41,656 nt of DNA from an uncultured Alteromonadaceae bacterium. Lineage in GTDB: Bacteria; Pseudomonadota; Gammaproteobacteria; Enterobacterales; Alteromonadaceae. The notes beneath the pieces were generated by a model. The model was not told the DNA's origin and did not search any database. It worked only from the letters and a program-made list of their open reading frames with translations. The stretch lies in NCBI GenBank assembly GCA_938085045.1, contig CALKGI010000068.1:1-41656 (forward strand). The letters are read 5' to 3'. Below are positions 16,893 to 25,807 of the stretch, in pieces; the first letter of the stretch is position 1, and each line of letters begins with the position of its first letter. A program made the translations under genes and the position numbers.

Positions 16893-18980
16893 ATGACTGA
16901 ATTTTTTGTCGGTAGCTACCGGGTAGACATGACCCGCTCGCAAATCGTTGCCGAAGATGACATCGTATCGATGGAACCCAAAGTGTTACAGGTATTGTTG
17001 ATACTGGCCGAAAACCAAGGTGAGGTAGTTGCTCACGAAACCATTCTCGCCAAAGTGTGGCCAGATGTGGTGGTTGCCCCCAATGCCTTGCAACGGTGCA
17101 TTGCTCAATTACGTAAAGCCTTTGGTGATGATGCCAAAGCACAACAGGTCATTGCCACTCACCCAAAAGTTGGTTATAGCCTGCTGGCTAATGTTGACTG
17201 GCGAGACTCTCTAGTTGATGCCAAAGAGTTAGAACAAAAACCACCTACCTCCAACAAATCAAATGGTGCGTATCCGCAATTAGGTGCATTGGTTTTATTG
17301 ATCATTATTGGCGTATTGCTGTTCACTTTAATTACGGCCAAACCACAAAATGAAACTGGGCAGTTTTCGCATTTAACCCCTTTAACCGCTACCGACAACA
17401 AAGAGTTTTACGCCGCATTTTCGCCCGATGGGCGTTACGTTGCCTTTACCCGCTTTACTGGCGCTTGCAAACGCCAGCTTTGGGCCAGAGATTTGATTGA
17501 AAATCGTGAATATCAGCTGACTAAAGAAGAAGCTGTTTATGGCCCTCCTGCATGGTCGCCTGATGGCAAACAATTGGCTTTTTCGTATGTGACCGCATGT
17601 CATGGGCAAGAAGTGTACGAAGGTTGCCGAGACATACGGGCGCTGTCGTTTACTCTAGCGAAAAATTCGCAGCAACTGCCACGGGTTTTGTTGGCGTGTA
17701 AAAAGCAAAGTTATATAGGGGTGAATTGGTTAAGTGATGACAAAATTGCCTTTGTTGCCGATGACGGCTCAGTCAATCAGGTGAAAAGCTTGTCTTTGAA
17801 CGACGGTAAAGTCGCTTCTTTATATCTGCCAGACAATAAACGTATTCAAGCACTTACGTACTCTGCTCGTAATGGCAAGTTGGCGGTTACTCAGCATGAT
17901 GTGATGCAAAACACCAGTTTGGCCTTTGTTGATGTGACAACGGGTAAGACTGAGCAGTTGCAACTGAAAATTCCCGAACAATATTCAGATTTTCATTGGT
18001 GGGATCCAAGTTGGCATCCCTCGCGCGATATATTATTGGTTAGCGCAATGAATACTTTGTTTGAAATAAACCTCAAGGGTGAATTTACCGAACACCCTAT
18101 TGCGACTGTGCAAGATATTTATAACCCGGTTTATCATCCCGATGGCAAAAGTGTTGCGGCCACTATGGGCATATTAGATGTTGATATAGGGCAGTATCGC
18201 TGGCCGACCAAAAAGCGTAAGGCGCAACAAACCATTTTGCACCGTTCAATAGTGCAAGACCTTCATGCCCAGTATCAGCCGCAGGGGAGTCAAATTGCCT
18301 TTGTTTCAAATCGCAGTGGCGCAGAGGAAATTTGGTTAGGAGAGGGCGAAAAGTTACGTCAGCTTAGCAATTTTGGCGGTAATGGTGAAATAAGCTCATT
18401 TGTGTGGTCAAAAGACGGCAAAGTGCTGGTGGCCGCAGTCAAAAAACAACTGCAACTGCTAGGACTTGATGGCCAAGTACAAGTGTTTGATGCCCCCTTT
18501 AAAGTGGTGAATATTTACCAATGGGTTAATCAACGTCAGGTATTGTTGGGCATAATAGAAGGTGAAAAAAACCAACAACAGCGCAAAGTGGTGTTGTTTG
18601 ACATCGGTAGCAGCAAATACAAACAACTACACGCAGGTTATACCCAATGGGCGCAGTTAGATGGCGCGGGTACTTTGTATTTCACCGATCAAAAAACTCA
18701 GGTGATGCAACTTAAAGATGGCAAGGCCGAACCTGTGCAGGGCATGGAGAAAGTTAGGGCAGGGCGGCGTTTCCTCTACAAAAGTGGCCAATTGGTGATG
18801 CTTAACCGCAGCAAAACATTATGGTTGTTCAATACCTCAAGCAAAAGGCTCACCACTTTGTTGATACCAAAACCCATCGACAGCTTTTGGGAGGTTGATG
18901 ATATCGACTTTGAGCGCGGACAGTTGTTGTATACCTGGTTAGATTCGGCACGAAAGGAAATTGTGTTGTTTCATCGGTAG
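16893..18980 (+). CDS. CadC/ToxR-like membrane regulator with TolB-type propeller
   Basis: A 695-residue one-component regulator. Residues 1-100 are an OmpR-type winged helix (EPKVLQVLLILAENQGEVVAHETILAKVWPD, LQRCIAQLRKAFGDD, VIATHPKVGYSLL). One membrane helix at 131-148 puts the rest in the periplasm, where repeated blades of the form FSPDGRYVAFTR and WSPDGKQLAFSY (about 180-650) form a TolB/WD40-like beta-propeller. Such proteins bind DNA from the membrane and sense an envelope or extracellular cue. The start has AAGAG upstream. It faces the two esterase-TPR genes head to head, a recurrent layout in Alteromonadales, so control of those genes is likely (inference). Confidence 0.9.
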   Translation: MTEFFVGSYRVDMTRSQIVAEDDIVSMEPKVLQVLLILAENQGEVVAHETILAKVWPDVVVAPNALQRCIAQLRKAFGDDAKAQQVIATHPKVGYSLLANVDWRDSLVDAKELEQKPPTSNKSNGAYPQLGALVLLIIIGVLLFTLITAKPQNETGQFSHLTPLTATDNKEFYAAFSPDGRYVAFTRFTGACKRQLWARDLIENREYQLTKEEAVYGPPAWSPDGKQLAFSYVTACHGQEVYEGCRDIRALSFTLAKNSQQLPRVLLACKKQSYIGVNWLSDDKIAFVADDGSVNQVKSLSLNDGKVASLYLPDNKRIQALTYSARNGKLAVTQHDVMQNTSLAFVDVTTGKTEQLQLKIPEQYSDFHWWDPSWHPSRDILLVSAMNTLFEINLKGEFTEHPIATVQDIYNPVYHPDGKSVAATMGILDVDIGQYRWPTKKRKAQQTILHRSIVQDLHAQYQPQGSQIAFVSNRSGAEEIWLGEGEKLRQLSNFGGNGEISSFVWSKDGKVLVAAVKKQLQLLGLDGQVQVFDAPFKVVNIYQWVNQRQVLLGIIEGEKNQQQRKVVLFDIGSSKYKQLHAGYTQWAQLDGAGTLYFTDQKTQVMQLKDGKAEPVQGMEKVRAGRRFLYKSGQLVMLNRSKTLWLFNTSSKRLTTLLIPKPIDSFWEVDDIDFERGQLLYTWLDSARKEIVLFHR

Positions 18981-19299
18981 GTGGCTACACAATTTAATTT
19001 ACAGCCTCGTGTCGTCGCGCCGAAGGCAATAGTTGCTTCGCAGCACAATGAAGCTGTAATTTTCGTTTTTAATACTACAGCCAGAGTTTGGAAGTAATGC
19101 TTATGCTCTGCAAACTCTGGCGTATTGCTCACCCTCGCCTCATCGGCACAGCGACGAAACTACCATGCCCCCTTTCAACCTCCGGTACTCGCTTTGTGTG
19201 CTATAATTTGCTAAATTGTCGCTCAAACTTGAGCGTCAGTGTTAATCGCTGATTTTTTCAACAAAAAGCGTTAAAACGGCATTCACCGAAGAGGTATCC
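18981..19299 (+). other. Intergenic region with several hairpins and a -10 box
   Basis: No gene is seen. A hairpin at 19021-19040 (CGAAG...CTTCG with a bulged G) and a 10-bp perfect inverted repeat at 19081-19090/19111-19120 may end the upstream transcript. TATAAT at 19202-19207 is a likely -10 box for the acyltransferase gene. It is followed by a 7-2-7 inverted repeat at 19220-19235 and a terminator-like hairpin at 19236-19258. Confidence 0.5.
19236..19258 (+). terminator. Terminator-like hairpin in the plsC leader
   Basis: A 6-bp stem (19236-19241 with 19247-19252, one G-T pair), a 5-nt loop and TTTTTT at 19253-19258 form an intrinsic terminator between the -10 box at 19202 and the start codon at 19300. 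The perfect inverted repeat just upstream (19220-19226/19229-19235) could stack on it or compete, since AGCG of its right arm can pair with CGCT of the terminator. Either a leader attenuator or the end of a short RNA. Confidence 0.45.
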
Positions 19300-20208
19300 A
19301 TGGCTGAAAAAAACATACAGATTCGGGATAAAACCATTTTTGATGGCATTTTTGCCAAATACTTCCTCAAATTCCTCTTCAAGATTTTTTTCAAAGTTAA
19401 AGGCTGGAAACCCGCAGATGGCGCACCTATGGGGGCTGGTATCACTATTGCTGCTCCGCACACTTCCAACTGGGATTTTATCTTTGCTTTGGGCGCCGCC
19501 ATTCTCCTCGACATTAAAATGTACTTTTCGATTAAACGCAGCTGGTGTCTAATCCCCGTAATGGGCCGTTTTATGCTGTGGTTGGGCGCCATTCCAATCG
19601 ACCGTTCGTCGGGGCCTACGGGTCAGGTTGATCAAATTCGTGCATTCGTCGAACGCCACAAAAACCAGCGTATATTCTTCTTGTTTACCCCAGAAGGTAC
19701 TCGAGGCCCAGTAGACAAGTGGAAAACTGGCTTTTACCACGTTGCCAAAGACAGCGGCTTGCCAATATTTTTGGCCAAAGTCGACTACCTCAATAAAGTT
19801 TCAGGTGTTTTTCATTCATACCAATTAACCGATGACAAAAACGAAGACGTACAGGCTATTCAAGAGTCATATAAACGTATTTACGGTAAGTTCCCTGCAA
19901 ACCAGTACCCAGCCTATGTAGGGCCTATACCTGACTTGTCAGATGCCGAAGCCGTAGTGATGCGGGCGTTGTATTCATTCAAAGGGGTGGCGACTAAAAT
20001 GGATATTGCAGCCAAAGCTAAATTGGCTGGCATGTCGACTAAAATGTCGACCAAAATGCTCGACTTTTTGATAGAAAAAGGGGTGTTAGAACAAGCTGGT
20101 AGTACTGGCAGTCAAGAAAACGAGCCTACCTACCGCCTGACATTTAAAGGCAAAGGTTGTTTGTTACATTTGTTTCCAACCTTGGCAATAGAAAAGACAC
20201 ACGCTTAG
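19300..20208 (+). CDS. PlsC-like 1-acylglycerol-3-phosphate acyltransferase with winged-helix-like tail
   Basis: A 302-residue acyltransferase. An amphipathic N-terminal region (FLKFLFKIFFKVKGW) is followed by the catalytic HX4D motif at residues 54-59 (HTSNWD), an Arg in IDRSSG, and the glycerol-phosphate site FTPEGTRG. The last about 90 residues are extra: helices AVVMRALYSF, MDIAAKAKLAG, MSTKMLDFLIEKGVLEQ and a strand YRLTFKGKG look like a winged helix. It would acylate lysophosphatidic acid or a related lysolipid at the inner membrane. The repeat MSTKMSTKM comes from a 12-bp tandem duplication at about 20033-20056. Its stop overlaps that of the convergent GGDEF-EAL gene. Confidence 0.85.
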   Translation: MAEKNIQIRDKTIFDGIFAKYFLKFLFKIFFKVKGWKPADGAPMGAGITIAAPHTSNWDFIFALGAAILLDIKMYFSIKRSWCLIPVMGRFMLWLGAIPIDRSSGPTGQVDQIRAFVERHKNQRIFFLFTPEGTRGPVDKWKTGFYHVAKDSGLPIFLAKVDYLNKVSGVFHSYQLTDDKNEDVQAIQESYKRIYGKFPANQYPAYVGPIPDLSDAEAVVMRALYSFKGVATKMDIAAKAKLAGMSTKMSTKMLDFLIEKGVLEQAGSTGSQENEPTYRLTFKGKGCLLHLFPTLAIEKTHA

Positions 20209-22724
20209 ATTTGTGGCCAATCTTCTAACAACTTAATACATTGCTTTAAAGGCCGGGCAGGGCTGTAGTAATAGCCCTGAATATACTGGCAACCATACTC
20301 TCGCAGCAGTTCTAGCTGCGCTTTATCTTCGACACCCTCTGCGATAACCTGCATTTCAAGCTTTGTTGCCAAATCTATTAGCGCACAGATTAATATTTGA
20401 TGGTTCTTGTCGGTGCAAATGGCATCGATGAATGACTTGTCAATTTTGAGAAAGTCACTTTTATATTCAATCAAATTACTCAATGAAGAATAACCTGTGC
20501 AAAAATCATCGAGTGCAATACGAATACCATATTCTTTGAGTTTGGCCAGCACTTGCTCGGTGTGTTCGTTAGACGACATTGCCACCGATTCGGTGACTTC
20601 AATGACAATGGCCTCATAAGGTAAGCCGTTGGCCACAATGGTTTGCGAGATAATCGCTGCGCCATCAACGTCATGGCCAAATTCGCTGATTGAACGGTTT
20701 ATCGAAAAAACAACCTGATCAAAACCTCGATTGTGGAGCTTTTTCAAGTCGGCACAGGCTCGCTGCAATACAAAGTTGCCAATGGGGTGTATTAACCCGA
20801 ACTCCTCGGCGATGGGAATAAACTCCCCCGGAGAAATAAACCCGCCACCCGGGACTGGCCAGCGTATTAGGGCTTCAAATTTATTTATCTCGTTTTTGTA
20901 CAAGTCAACAATCGGTTGGTAATACACCTCAAAACTTTGGTTGGCAATTGCCTCTTTGAGCTGGCTGCGCAATGACAGCTTTTTAAGATATTTCGATTGG
21001 AGCTTGTCATTGTAAAAAGCAATGCCATCGCGCCCATCATTTTTAATGCTAGTCATGGCATGGTTGGCATTACGTAATAGTTCGGCTGCGTTAAGGCCAC
21101 TGTCGGGATACTGGGCAATGCCGATACTGGTTGTGACGTCTAGTGATATCTCTTTGAGTAAAAAAGTCGTGCGCATTTGAGCCAAAAATTTCTCGGCAGC
21201 AATAGCTGCTTTATCTTGCGGGGTGTTAACCAACAAAATGGTGAATTCGTCACCGCCATAACGGCACACAATGTCTTCTTTACGCACGTTTTTGAGTATA
21301 CGACTGGCAACGGCTTGCAATAGAAGATCGCCCGTTTCATGAGAGTGCACATCGTTAATTTCTTTAAAACGGTCGATATTGAAGAACAATAACGAAAATG
21401 GCGCGTTGTGACGCTTAGACACAAAAATATGGTGCTCAATACGTTCGATAAAGGCCCGGCGGTTCGACAGCCCGGTTAATGGCTCGTTGTTGGCGTAAAA
21501 GCTCAGCTGCTTTTCGGTTGCCTTGCGCTCTGAGATATCACGGAATATGCCGACATAATTGATGGTTTCGCCTTGTTCGTTTTTGACGATGTTGAGCGAC
21601 AGCTCTTCAGGGAAAACATCGCCATTTTTATGGCGGTTAAACACCTCACCCTTCCAGTGGCCGGCGCTGACCATGTCTTTCCACATTTGGCGGTAAAAAT
21701 GGGCGTCTTGCTTACCCGCCGAAAAAACTATGGGGTCTTTGCCTAATAACTCTTTTTTGCGGTAGCCAGTGGTGCGCTCAAGGGCTTTGTTGACAGCAAC
21801 AATACGATTGTTTTTGTCGGTGATCATTATGGCTTCTGCGGTATGCTCAAAAACAAAATTAGACAGCCTGAGTTGCTCGTTTAACTCATAAGTCTGGGAG
21901 ATATCCGCCAAACTAATGTGCAAACTACTGACTTGAGAATCGCCGTCAAACACAAAATCACTGTGCATGATTAGAAATTTTTGTTGGCCGTTAACTTTTG
22001 CCCGAAACGATATATCTAAGGTGCTCGATTTGTCTTTGAGTAATGATTCAATGCCGTTTCTTACTTTGTTTCTATCGGCGCTATGAATCATTTTTAGCAG
22101 TAAAGTCAAACTTACCTTGGTGGAGCGCTCTAGGTGCAAGATATTGAATATCTCGTCTGAGCAAATGATTTCACCACTGCCGGGTGTAAAGTGCATGCTG
22201 CCACGTTTGGCCAGTCTTTCACCCGCAGCCAGTTGGTCGAGCAATTTTTGTTGCGAACTAAAATCGTGTTGATGGTTTAGTTCGCCGCCAATAACATAAC
22301 CGAGTTCATTAAAACGGTTAAAATTATGCTTCGATTGGTCGATAGGTTGGTCAAACATGCATACCAAAATACCTATAGGATGAGCGTCGTGCAGCATTAG
22401 GGTGGTTGCCAGATAACCTTCTATTTGCCAATTGCGCAGGGCTGGGTCATCGGGGTACTGCGCTTGCGCACCTTGGGCGATACAATACAGTTGGGTTGAT
22501 ATTTTGGCTTGTTCGCAGGGGGTACTATTTAGGTCATAAATAAAATTGTCGGCAATGTGGCCGTCATGCAAGTGGCACAACACCTTGACTTTTTGTCCAT
22601 GGTCAATAAATTTGGCAACAAAACAATGGCTTGGACGATATTGTTGAAAAATACGCAGCAATGCATATTGATAGCGTTGTTCGCTGGATTTTAACTGAAA
22701 AAAGGGTTTGAATTCGGAGATCAT
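20205..22724 (-). CDS. Cyclic-di-GMP enzyme, GAF-PAS-PAS-GGDEF-EAL
   Basis: An 839-residue soluble signalling protein. A GAF-like region (about 15-160) is followed by a PAS-like domain (175-285), a second PAS domain with PAC motif (287-405, VNKALERTTGYRKKELLGKDP), a GGDEF domain (about 410-570, active site RYGGDEF intact) and an EAL domain (about 580-835). In the EAL domain the residues expected for phosphodiesterase activity are present: FEALIRW, the Asn of FSINRS, VIEVTES, DDFCTGYSS, FLKIDKSF and AEGVED. Both making and breaking of cyclic-di-GMP are thus possible, with net direction set by the sensory domains. Convergent with the acyltransferase gene, ends overlapping by 4 bp. Confidence 0.93.
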   Translation of the reverse strand: MISEFKPFFQLKSSEQRYQYALLRIFQQYRPSHCFVAKFIDHGQKVKVLCHLHDGHIADNFIYDLNSTPCEQAKISTQLYCIAQGAQAQYPDDPALRNWQIEGYLATTLMLHDAHPIGILVCMFDQPIDQSKHNFNRFNELGYVIGGELNHQHDFSSQQKLLDQLAAGERLAKRGSMHFTPGSGEIICSDEIFNILHLERSTKVSLTLLLKMIHSADRNKVRNGIESLLKDKSSTLDISFRAKVNGQQKFLIMHSDFVFDGDSQVSSLHISLADISQTYELNEQLRLSNFVFEHTAEAIMITDKNNRIVAVNKALERTTGYRKKELLGKDPIVFSAGKQDAHFYRQMWKDMVSAGHWKGEVFNRHKNGDVFPEELSLNIVKNEQGETINYVGIFRDISERKATEKQLSFYANNEPLTGLSNRRAFIERIEHHIFVSKRHNAPFSLLFFNIDRFKEINDVHSHETGDLLLQAVASRILKNVRKEDIVCRYGGDEFTILLVNTPQDKAAIAAEKFLAQMRTTFLLKEISLDVTTSIGIAQYPDSGLNAAELLRNANHAMTSIKNDGRDGIAFYNDKLQSKYLKKLSLRSQLKEAIANQSFEVYYQPIVDLYKNEINKFEALIRWPVPGGGFISPGEFIPIAEEFGLIHPIGNFVLQRACADLKKLHNRGFDQVVFSINRSISEFGHDVDGAAIISQTIVANGLPYEAIVIEVTESVAMSSNEHTEQVLAKLKEYGIRIALDDFCTGYSSLSNLIEYKSDFLKIDKSFIDAICTDKNHQILICALIDLATKLEMQVIAEGVEDKAQLELLREYGCQYIQGYYYSPARPLKQCIKLLEDWPQI

Positions 22725-22812
22725 AAATCGTTAATTTGCCCACTGCTTATAAAGCTAGTATTTTTATTGGTCACCCCAAAACTGTAGCATATCGAACGAA
22801 ATAGGAAATAAA

Positions 22813-23547
22813 TTACCAAGCCTTTTTATACTGTATACCAATGGCTAGGTTGTTGACGTGACTGCGCCGGTACTGATTGAGTCGATATTCACTGATAAAA
22901 TATAGGCTGTCGACCAATCGAACGCCCAATTGCATTTCGGCAACGATGGGGTTATTAGGGACCGTTGCAGGTAAGTTTTGATTAAAAGTATGGTCGACAA
23001 ATGCGCTAAGGTACAAACGGTTACTGATGGATGGAAACTTCATGGTTAATACATGCTCCATCTGCCATACGGTTGCGTCTTCATGATCAAACTGAATCGC
23101 GTGTAGGTTGATAGAATAAGACAAGTTCAGCGACTCAAAAAATGACGCTAGCGCTTTGGTATTGTTAAGGCGCCAGCGCACCCCAAGACGATGGCGATTA
23201 TTTTTACTACCACTGCGAAAGTTCATCTGTAAGGTCAAATCAAATGGCGAGTCTTCAGCTACCTGCCAGCGGAGGTTTTGCTCAGTATAATAAAGCAGTG
23301 AATCACCTAAAAAATCATCGCCAGTGGCGCTATAAAGATTGGTTAAACTGAAATAAGAAAAGCGTTTAGGGAGCTTTTTGGCAATATTGAGGGTGAAGGC
23401 ACTGTCGGTATCAACATCACTTAAATAGGGATATAAATTAAAATCTACAAAGCCTCCACCAGCCCGGGCGGCACCACTGGCAAACAAAAATGCAAAGACC
23501 ATAGAAACAGAACATAACCATTTGAAAGATGGGGTTTTAATAGACAT
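22813..23547 (-). CDS. Predicted outer-membrane beta-barrel protein, unknown function
   Basis: A 244-residue exported protein with a clear signal peptide (cut likely after ARA near residue 29). The mature part is rich in alternating hydrophobic strands (YFSLTNLYS, LTLQMNFRSG, HRLGVRWRL, LYLSAFVDHTF, MQLGVRLVDSLYFISEYRLNQY) and ends in an aromatic residue (IQYKKAW), as outer-membrane barrels do. It contains no motif that I can tie to a substrate. It is on the same strand as the RHS-like gene and 56 bp downstream of it, so the two may be co-expressed. Confidence 0.65.
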   Translation of the reverse strand: MSIKTPSFKWLCSVSMVFAFLFASGAARAGGGFVDFNLYPYLSDVDTDSAFTLNIAKKLPKRFSYFSLTNLYSATGDDFLGDSLLYYTEQNLRWQVAEDSPFDLTLQMNFRSGSKNNRHRLGVRWRLNNTKALASFFESLNLSYSINLHAIQFDHEDATVWQMEHVLTMKFPSISNRLYLSAFVDHTFNQNLPATVPNNPIVAEMQLGVRLVDSLYFISEYRLNQYRRSHVNNLAIGIQYKKAW

Positions 23548-23603
23548 TGAAGACCTTAATAAGTTGATGCTTTATCTAAACTTTAGCTGTCAGTAGTGGT
23601 AAA

Positions 23604-24635
23604 TCAATGTCTGTGGGTTAAAGACTCTTCATTTAACACAATACGACTGACAAACCCCTTGGTATTGGTCACTGTGGTTGTAATGCCATTGGCATTTTGA
23701 ACAAATGTGGTGGTTTTACCTTTGGTGTCTTTAACCAGAGTTGTCTCGCCTTGATAGCGATAACTGTGTTTATTGTTGCCTATTTTGACAGTTGAAGCCC
23801 TGTTGTTTTTATCAAACCTAAACATTGCAGCGCGTTGGCCTGTGGGGTCGACCACTTTGTGGAGTAACCCATTGCCGTGATACTGATAATGCCAACTGAA
23901 ACCAGTTAAATCATCTACTGTATCGAGCAAACCTTGCTGTGAATAATGATAAGTGACAAAACGATTATTGTTGTCGGTGATAAGGGTTATCCGACCTTTT
24001 TGGTCGCGCTTGATATCAATAGATTGACCGTGATTGCCTGTCACCTTACTCAATTGCTTATTGTTGTAACTTAACTGAATGCGATTACTGTATTGGTCTA
24101 ACACACTGACCAACAAATATTGGTTGCCAAACTTTTTAAACTGCTTTTGCTTACCGTTAAGGTAACTCAGTTGTAAGACGCCACGGGCATTTAAGGTGAC
24201 CGAACGAATATCACCATTCTCAAAAGGGTCGACTGAAAAACCCACAATGGCAGGATTAAGGCGGTGAACAGTGGCACAACCGTCTCGATACGACAAAGCG
24301 CCACCTTTGGAGGGCACAATTGATTCGTTTAACGACAACTGCCAGCCCAGCCCAAAATCACTGCTGTTACCAAGGCTCGAATCGTAAACCCGAGACATTA
24401 AAATTGGCAGGTTGCCTTTAGTGACAAGGTCGCGGTGGATAAAGGTCACATTGCCCTTGCCGACATTCACATAACCTTTTTGTGCACCATTAAAAACCGA
24501 CTGGTCGTTGGCAATAAAAGTATTAATCGTGTTGTTGGTATGATGAACAGAAGCGCAGGCAGAAATAGCAGGTGCAATAAAGCAATAGGTAACAAGTACA
24601 TACAAAAATGAGTTAACAGACAGGGGTTTAGTCAT
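23604..24635 (-). CDS. Small exported RHS-repeat protein
   Basis: A 343-residue protein with an N-terminal signal peptide (about 1-27), then a DUF6531-like start of an RHS shell (FIHRDLVTKGNLPILMSRVYDSS, GLGWQLSLNESIV) and several YD/RHS repeats (YSQQGLLDTVDDLTG, YQYHGNGLLHKVVDPTG, RFDKNNRAS, YRYQGETTLVKDTKG). Normal RHS toxins are over 1,000 residues with a core-associated PxxxxDPxG motif and a variable toxin end; here there is neither. It may be a degenerate or minimal RHS, or a carbohydrate-binding envelope protein. No immunity-type gene lies immediately downstream; the next gene is the putative barrel protein. Confidence 0.8.
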   Translation of the reverse strand: MTKPLSVNSFLYVLVTYCFIAPAISACASVHHTNNTINTFIANDQSVFNGAQKGYVNVGKGNVTFIHRDLVTKGNLPILMSRVYDSSLGNSSDFGLGWQLSLNESIVPSKGGALSYRDGCATVHRLNPAIVGFSVDPFENGDIRSVTLNARGVLQLSYLNGKQKQFKKFGNQYLLVSVLDQYSNRIQLSYNNKQLSKVTGNHGQSIDIKRDQKGRITLITDNNNRFVTYHYSQQGLLDTVDDLTGFSWHYQYHGNGLLHKVVDPTGQRAAMFRFDKNNRASTVKIGNNKHSYRYQGETTLVKDTKGKTTTFVQNANGITTTVTNTKGFVSRIVLNEESLTHRH

Positions 24636-24712
24636 GATTCAATTCTTATTGTTGGACAGTTGTTGTTATTATGACGACGATAGTTATAGTCCCGACATCC
24701 TATTTTGTCAAA

Positions 24713-24811
24713 CTAAAAAGTAAAATTAATTTGAATCACTGTACCTTCAGGTAAAACGCCTGAATTTGTTGGTTTAATACTGGACGATTTATTGGCTAAT
24801 GGTTCGAACGT
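24713..24811 (-). pseudogene. Possible 3' fragment of an exported protein gene
   Basis: Between the RHS gene and the next gene upstream, the minus strand reads an open 32-codon stretch ending in NSGVLPEGTVIQINFTF and a stop. The alternating strand pattern and the terminal aromatic look like the last strands of a TonB-like or barrel-type protein. No start codon or upstream part is present; it overlaps the end of the neighbouring gene in another frame. This could be chance. Confidence 0.25.
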
Positions 24812-25641
24812 TTATCTCTTGTGATAACCACTTGCACAAGCATAACCGACAATTCAGCCAGTAAAAGAATTAACATAAAAGGTACGTATAACATCCCTAG
24901 CCACATATCCCAAATAACATAAGCACTATATATACCGCTAGCCAATATTATGAGCACCTGAATAGCCAGTGGTCTAAGACGTTGTGCAACATATTCTTTG
25001 GTTGGTGTGTTGAACTTAGGTTTAATCACTCGTCTGGTCGTGAAAAGCAAAATAACACCGATGAGCAATAAAACCAGAATGTTTAGCCCGCTAAAAAAAT
25101 ACCATTTGTATAGCGCAAAATCGGCTTCCTCGATGTCTTCTTGGCGCCATTGTTGTAATTGTTTTTTACTAGCCGAATCGTGGAGTTTGTGCAAAGCATC
25201 AGTGTAATTTAGCGGTTTTCTAAGCGGTAGGTTTTTGCTCAAAACCTCCTTGGCTATCTCAATGTTGCTACGCACTCTTGAATTGTCAGATCTTTTGGCA
25301 TAGCTTTCCATCATTTCTTGGTGATTGGAGTGTTTTAAACTCAACCAAAAAACCTGCTGATGAAGGCTAAACAGATAAATGCCCGGTTGCTCAGCAAACT
25401 TGGAAGACAGGTAAACCTGACTTGTCATTGTGGTGATGTTCTTATCAATCAATACATCGACAACGGGCCTACGGCCACAAGCGCCGCTTGTGTGCACGTC
25501 ATAATGTCGATAACCATTTAAGCAGCCGCCTTGCTGACAGAGCATAATATAATTATCTTGGTACGGCTGACATGAAGTCGCTTGAGCGGCGTTCGGCCAA
25601 ACCAAAAGCCATAGCAGCAAACTGGCGTATAGAACTTTCAT
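24796..25641 (-). CDS. Exported/membrane protein of unknown function
   Basis: A 281-residue protein, not recognised. A signal peptide (1-21) precedes a periplasmic domain of about 165 residues whose start is Cys-rich (Cys in SCQPYQ, MLCQQGGCLNGY and GACGRR), suggesting disulfides. The C-terminal third has three membrane helices (about 183-203, 229-245, 249-270). The stretch before the first of them (KLHDSASKKQLQQWRQEDIEEADFALYKW) is charged and helical. Neighbours are the RHS-like gene downstream and an Rpn remnant upstream, both on the same strand but with gaps of about 160 bp, so co-transcription is not certain. Confidence 0.65.
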   Translation of the reverse strand: MKVLYASLLLWLLVWPNAAQATSCQPYQDNYIMLCQQGGCLNGYRHYDVHTSGACGRRPVVDVLIDKNITTMTSQVYLSSKFAEQPGIYLFSLHQQVFWLSLKHSNHQEMMESYAKRSDNSRVRSNIEIAKEVLSKNLPLRKPLNYTDALHKLHDSASKKQLQQWRQEDIEEADFALYKWYFFSGLNILVLLLIGVILLFTTRRVIKPKFNTPTKEYVAQRLRPLAIQVLIILASGIYSAYVIWDMWLGMLYVPFMLILLLAELSVMLVQVVITRDKRSNH

Positions 25642-25760
25642 ATTTCAGCCTCGCCCATCGAATTCATTTGTTACTCAGATTGATATCGGGATTATGTGGA
25701 GATTGGGGCTACGTTCAGAATGGAGATTGGATAACGTAGATTATTAACATAAAAGCAAAA

Positions 25761-25785
25761 GAACGGTAGGCACAGTGTACCGTTC
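25761..25785 (-). terminator. Intrinsic terminator after the Rpn remnant
   Basis: An 8-bp perfect inverted repeat (25761-25768 with 25778-25785, 9-nt loop). On the minus strand it is followed by TTTTGCTTTT, as expected for termination of the leftward transcript from the Rpn remnant. On the plus strand it is followed by AATTTTT, so it may work in both directions. Confidence 0.65.
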
Positions 25786-25807
25786 AATTTTTGCTGATTG
25801 GCGTGTT

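Noticed and set aside
23604..24635. RHS polymorphic toxin with immunity gene
   Set aside because: No core-closing motif or C-terminal toxin domain, and no immunity-like small gene behind it.
24713..24811. Frameshifted extension of the 24796-25641 gene
   Set aside because: Joining the frames would add a TonB-like strand after a membrane helix and basic tail, which is not sensible; kept only as a low-confidence gene fragment.
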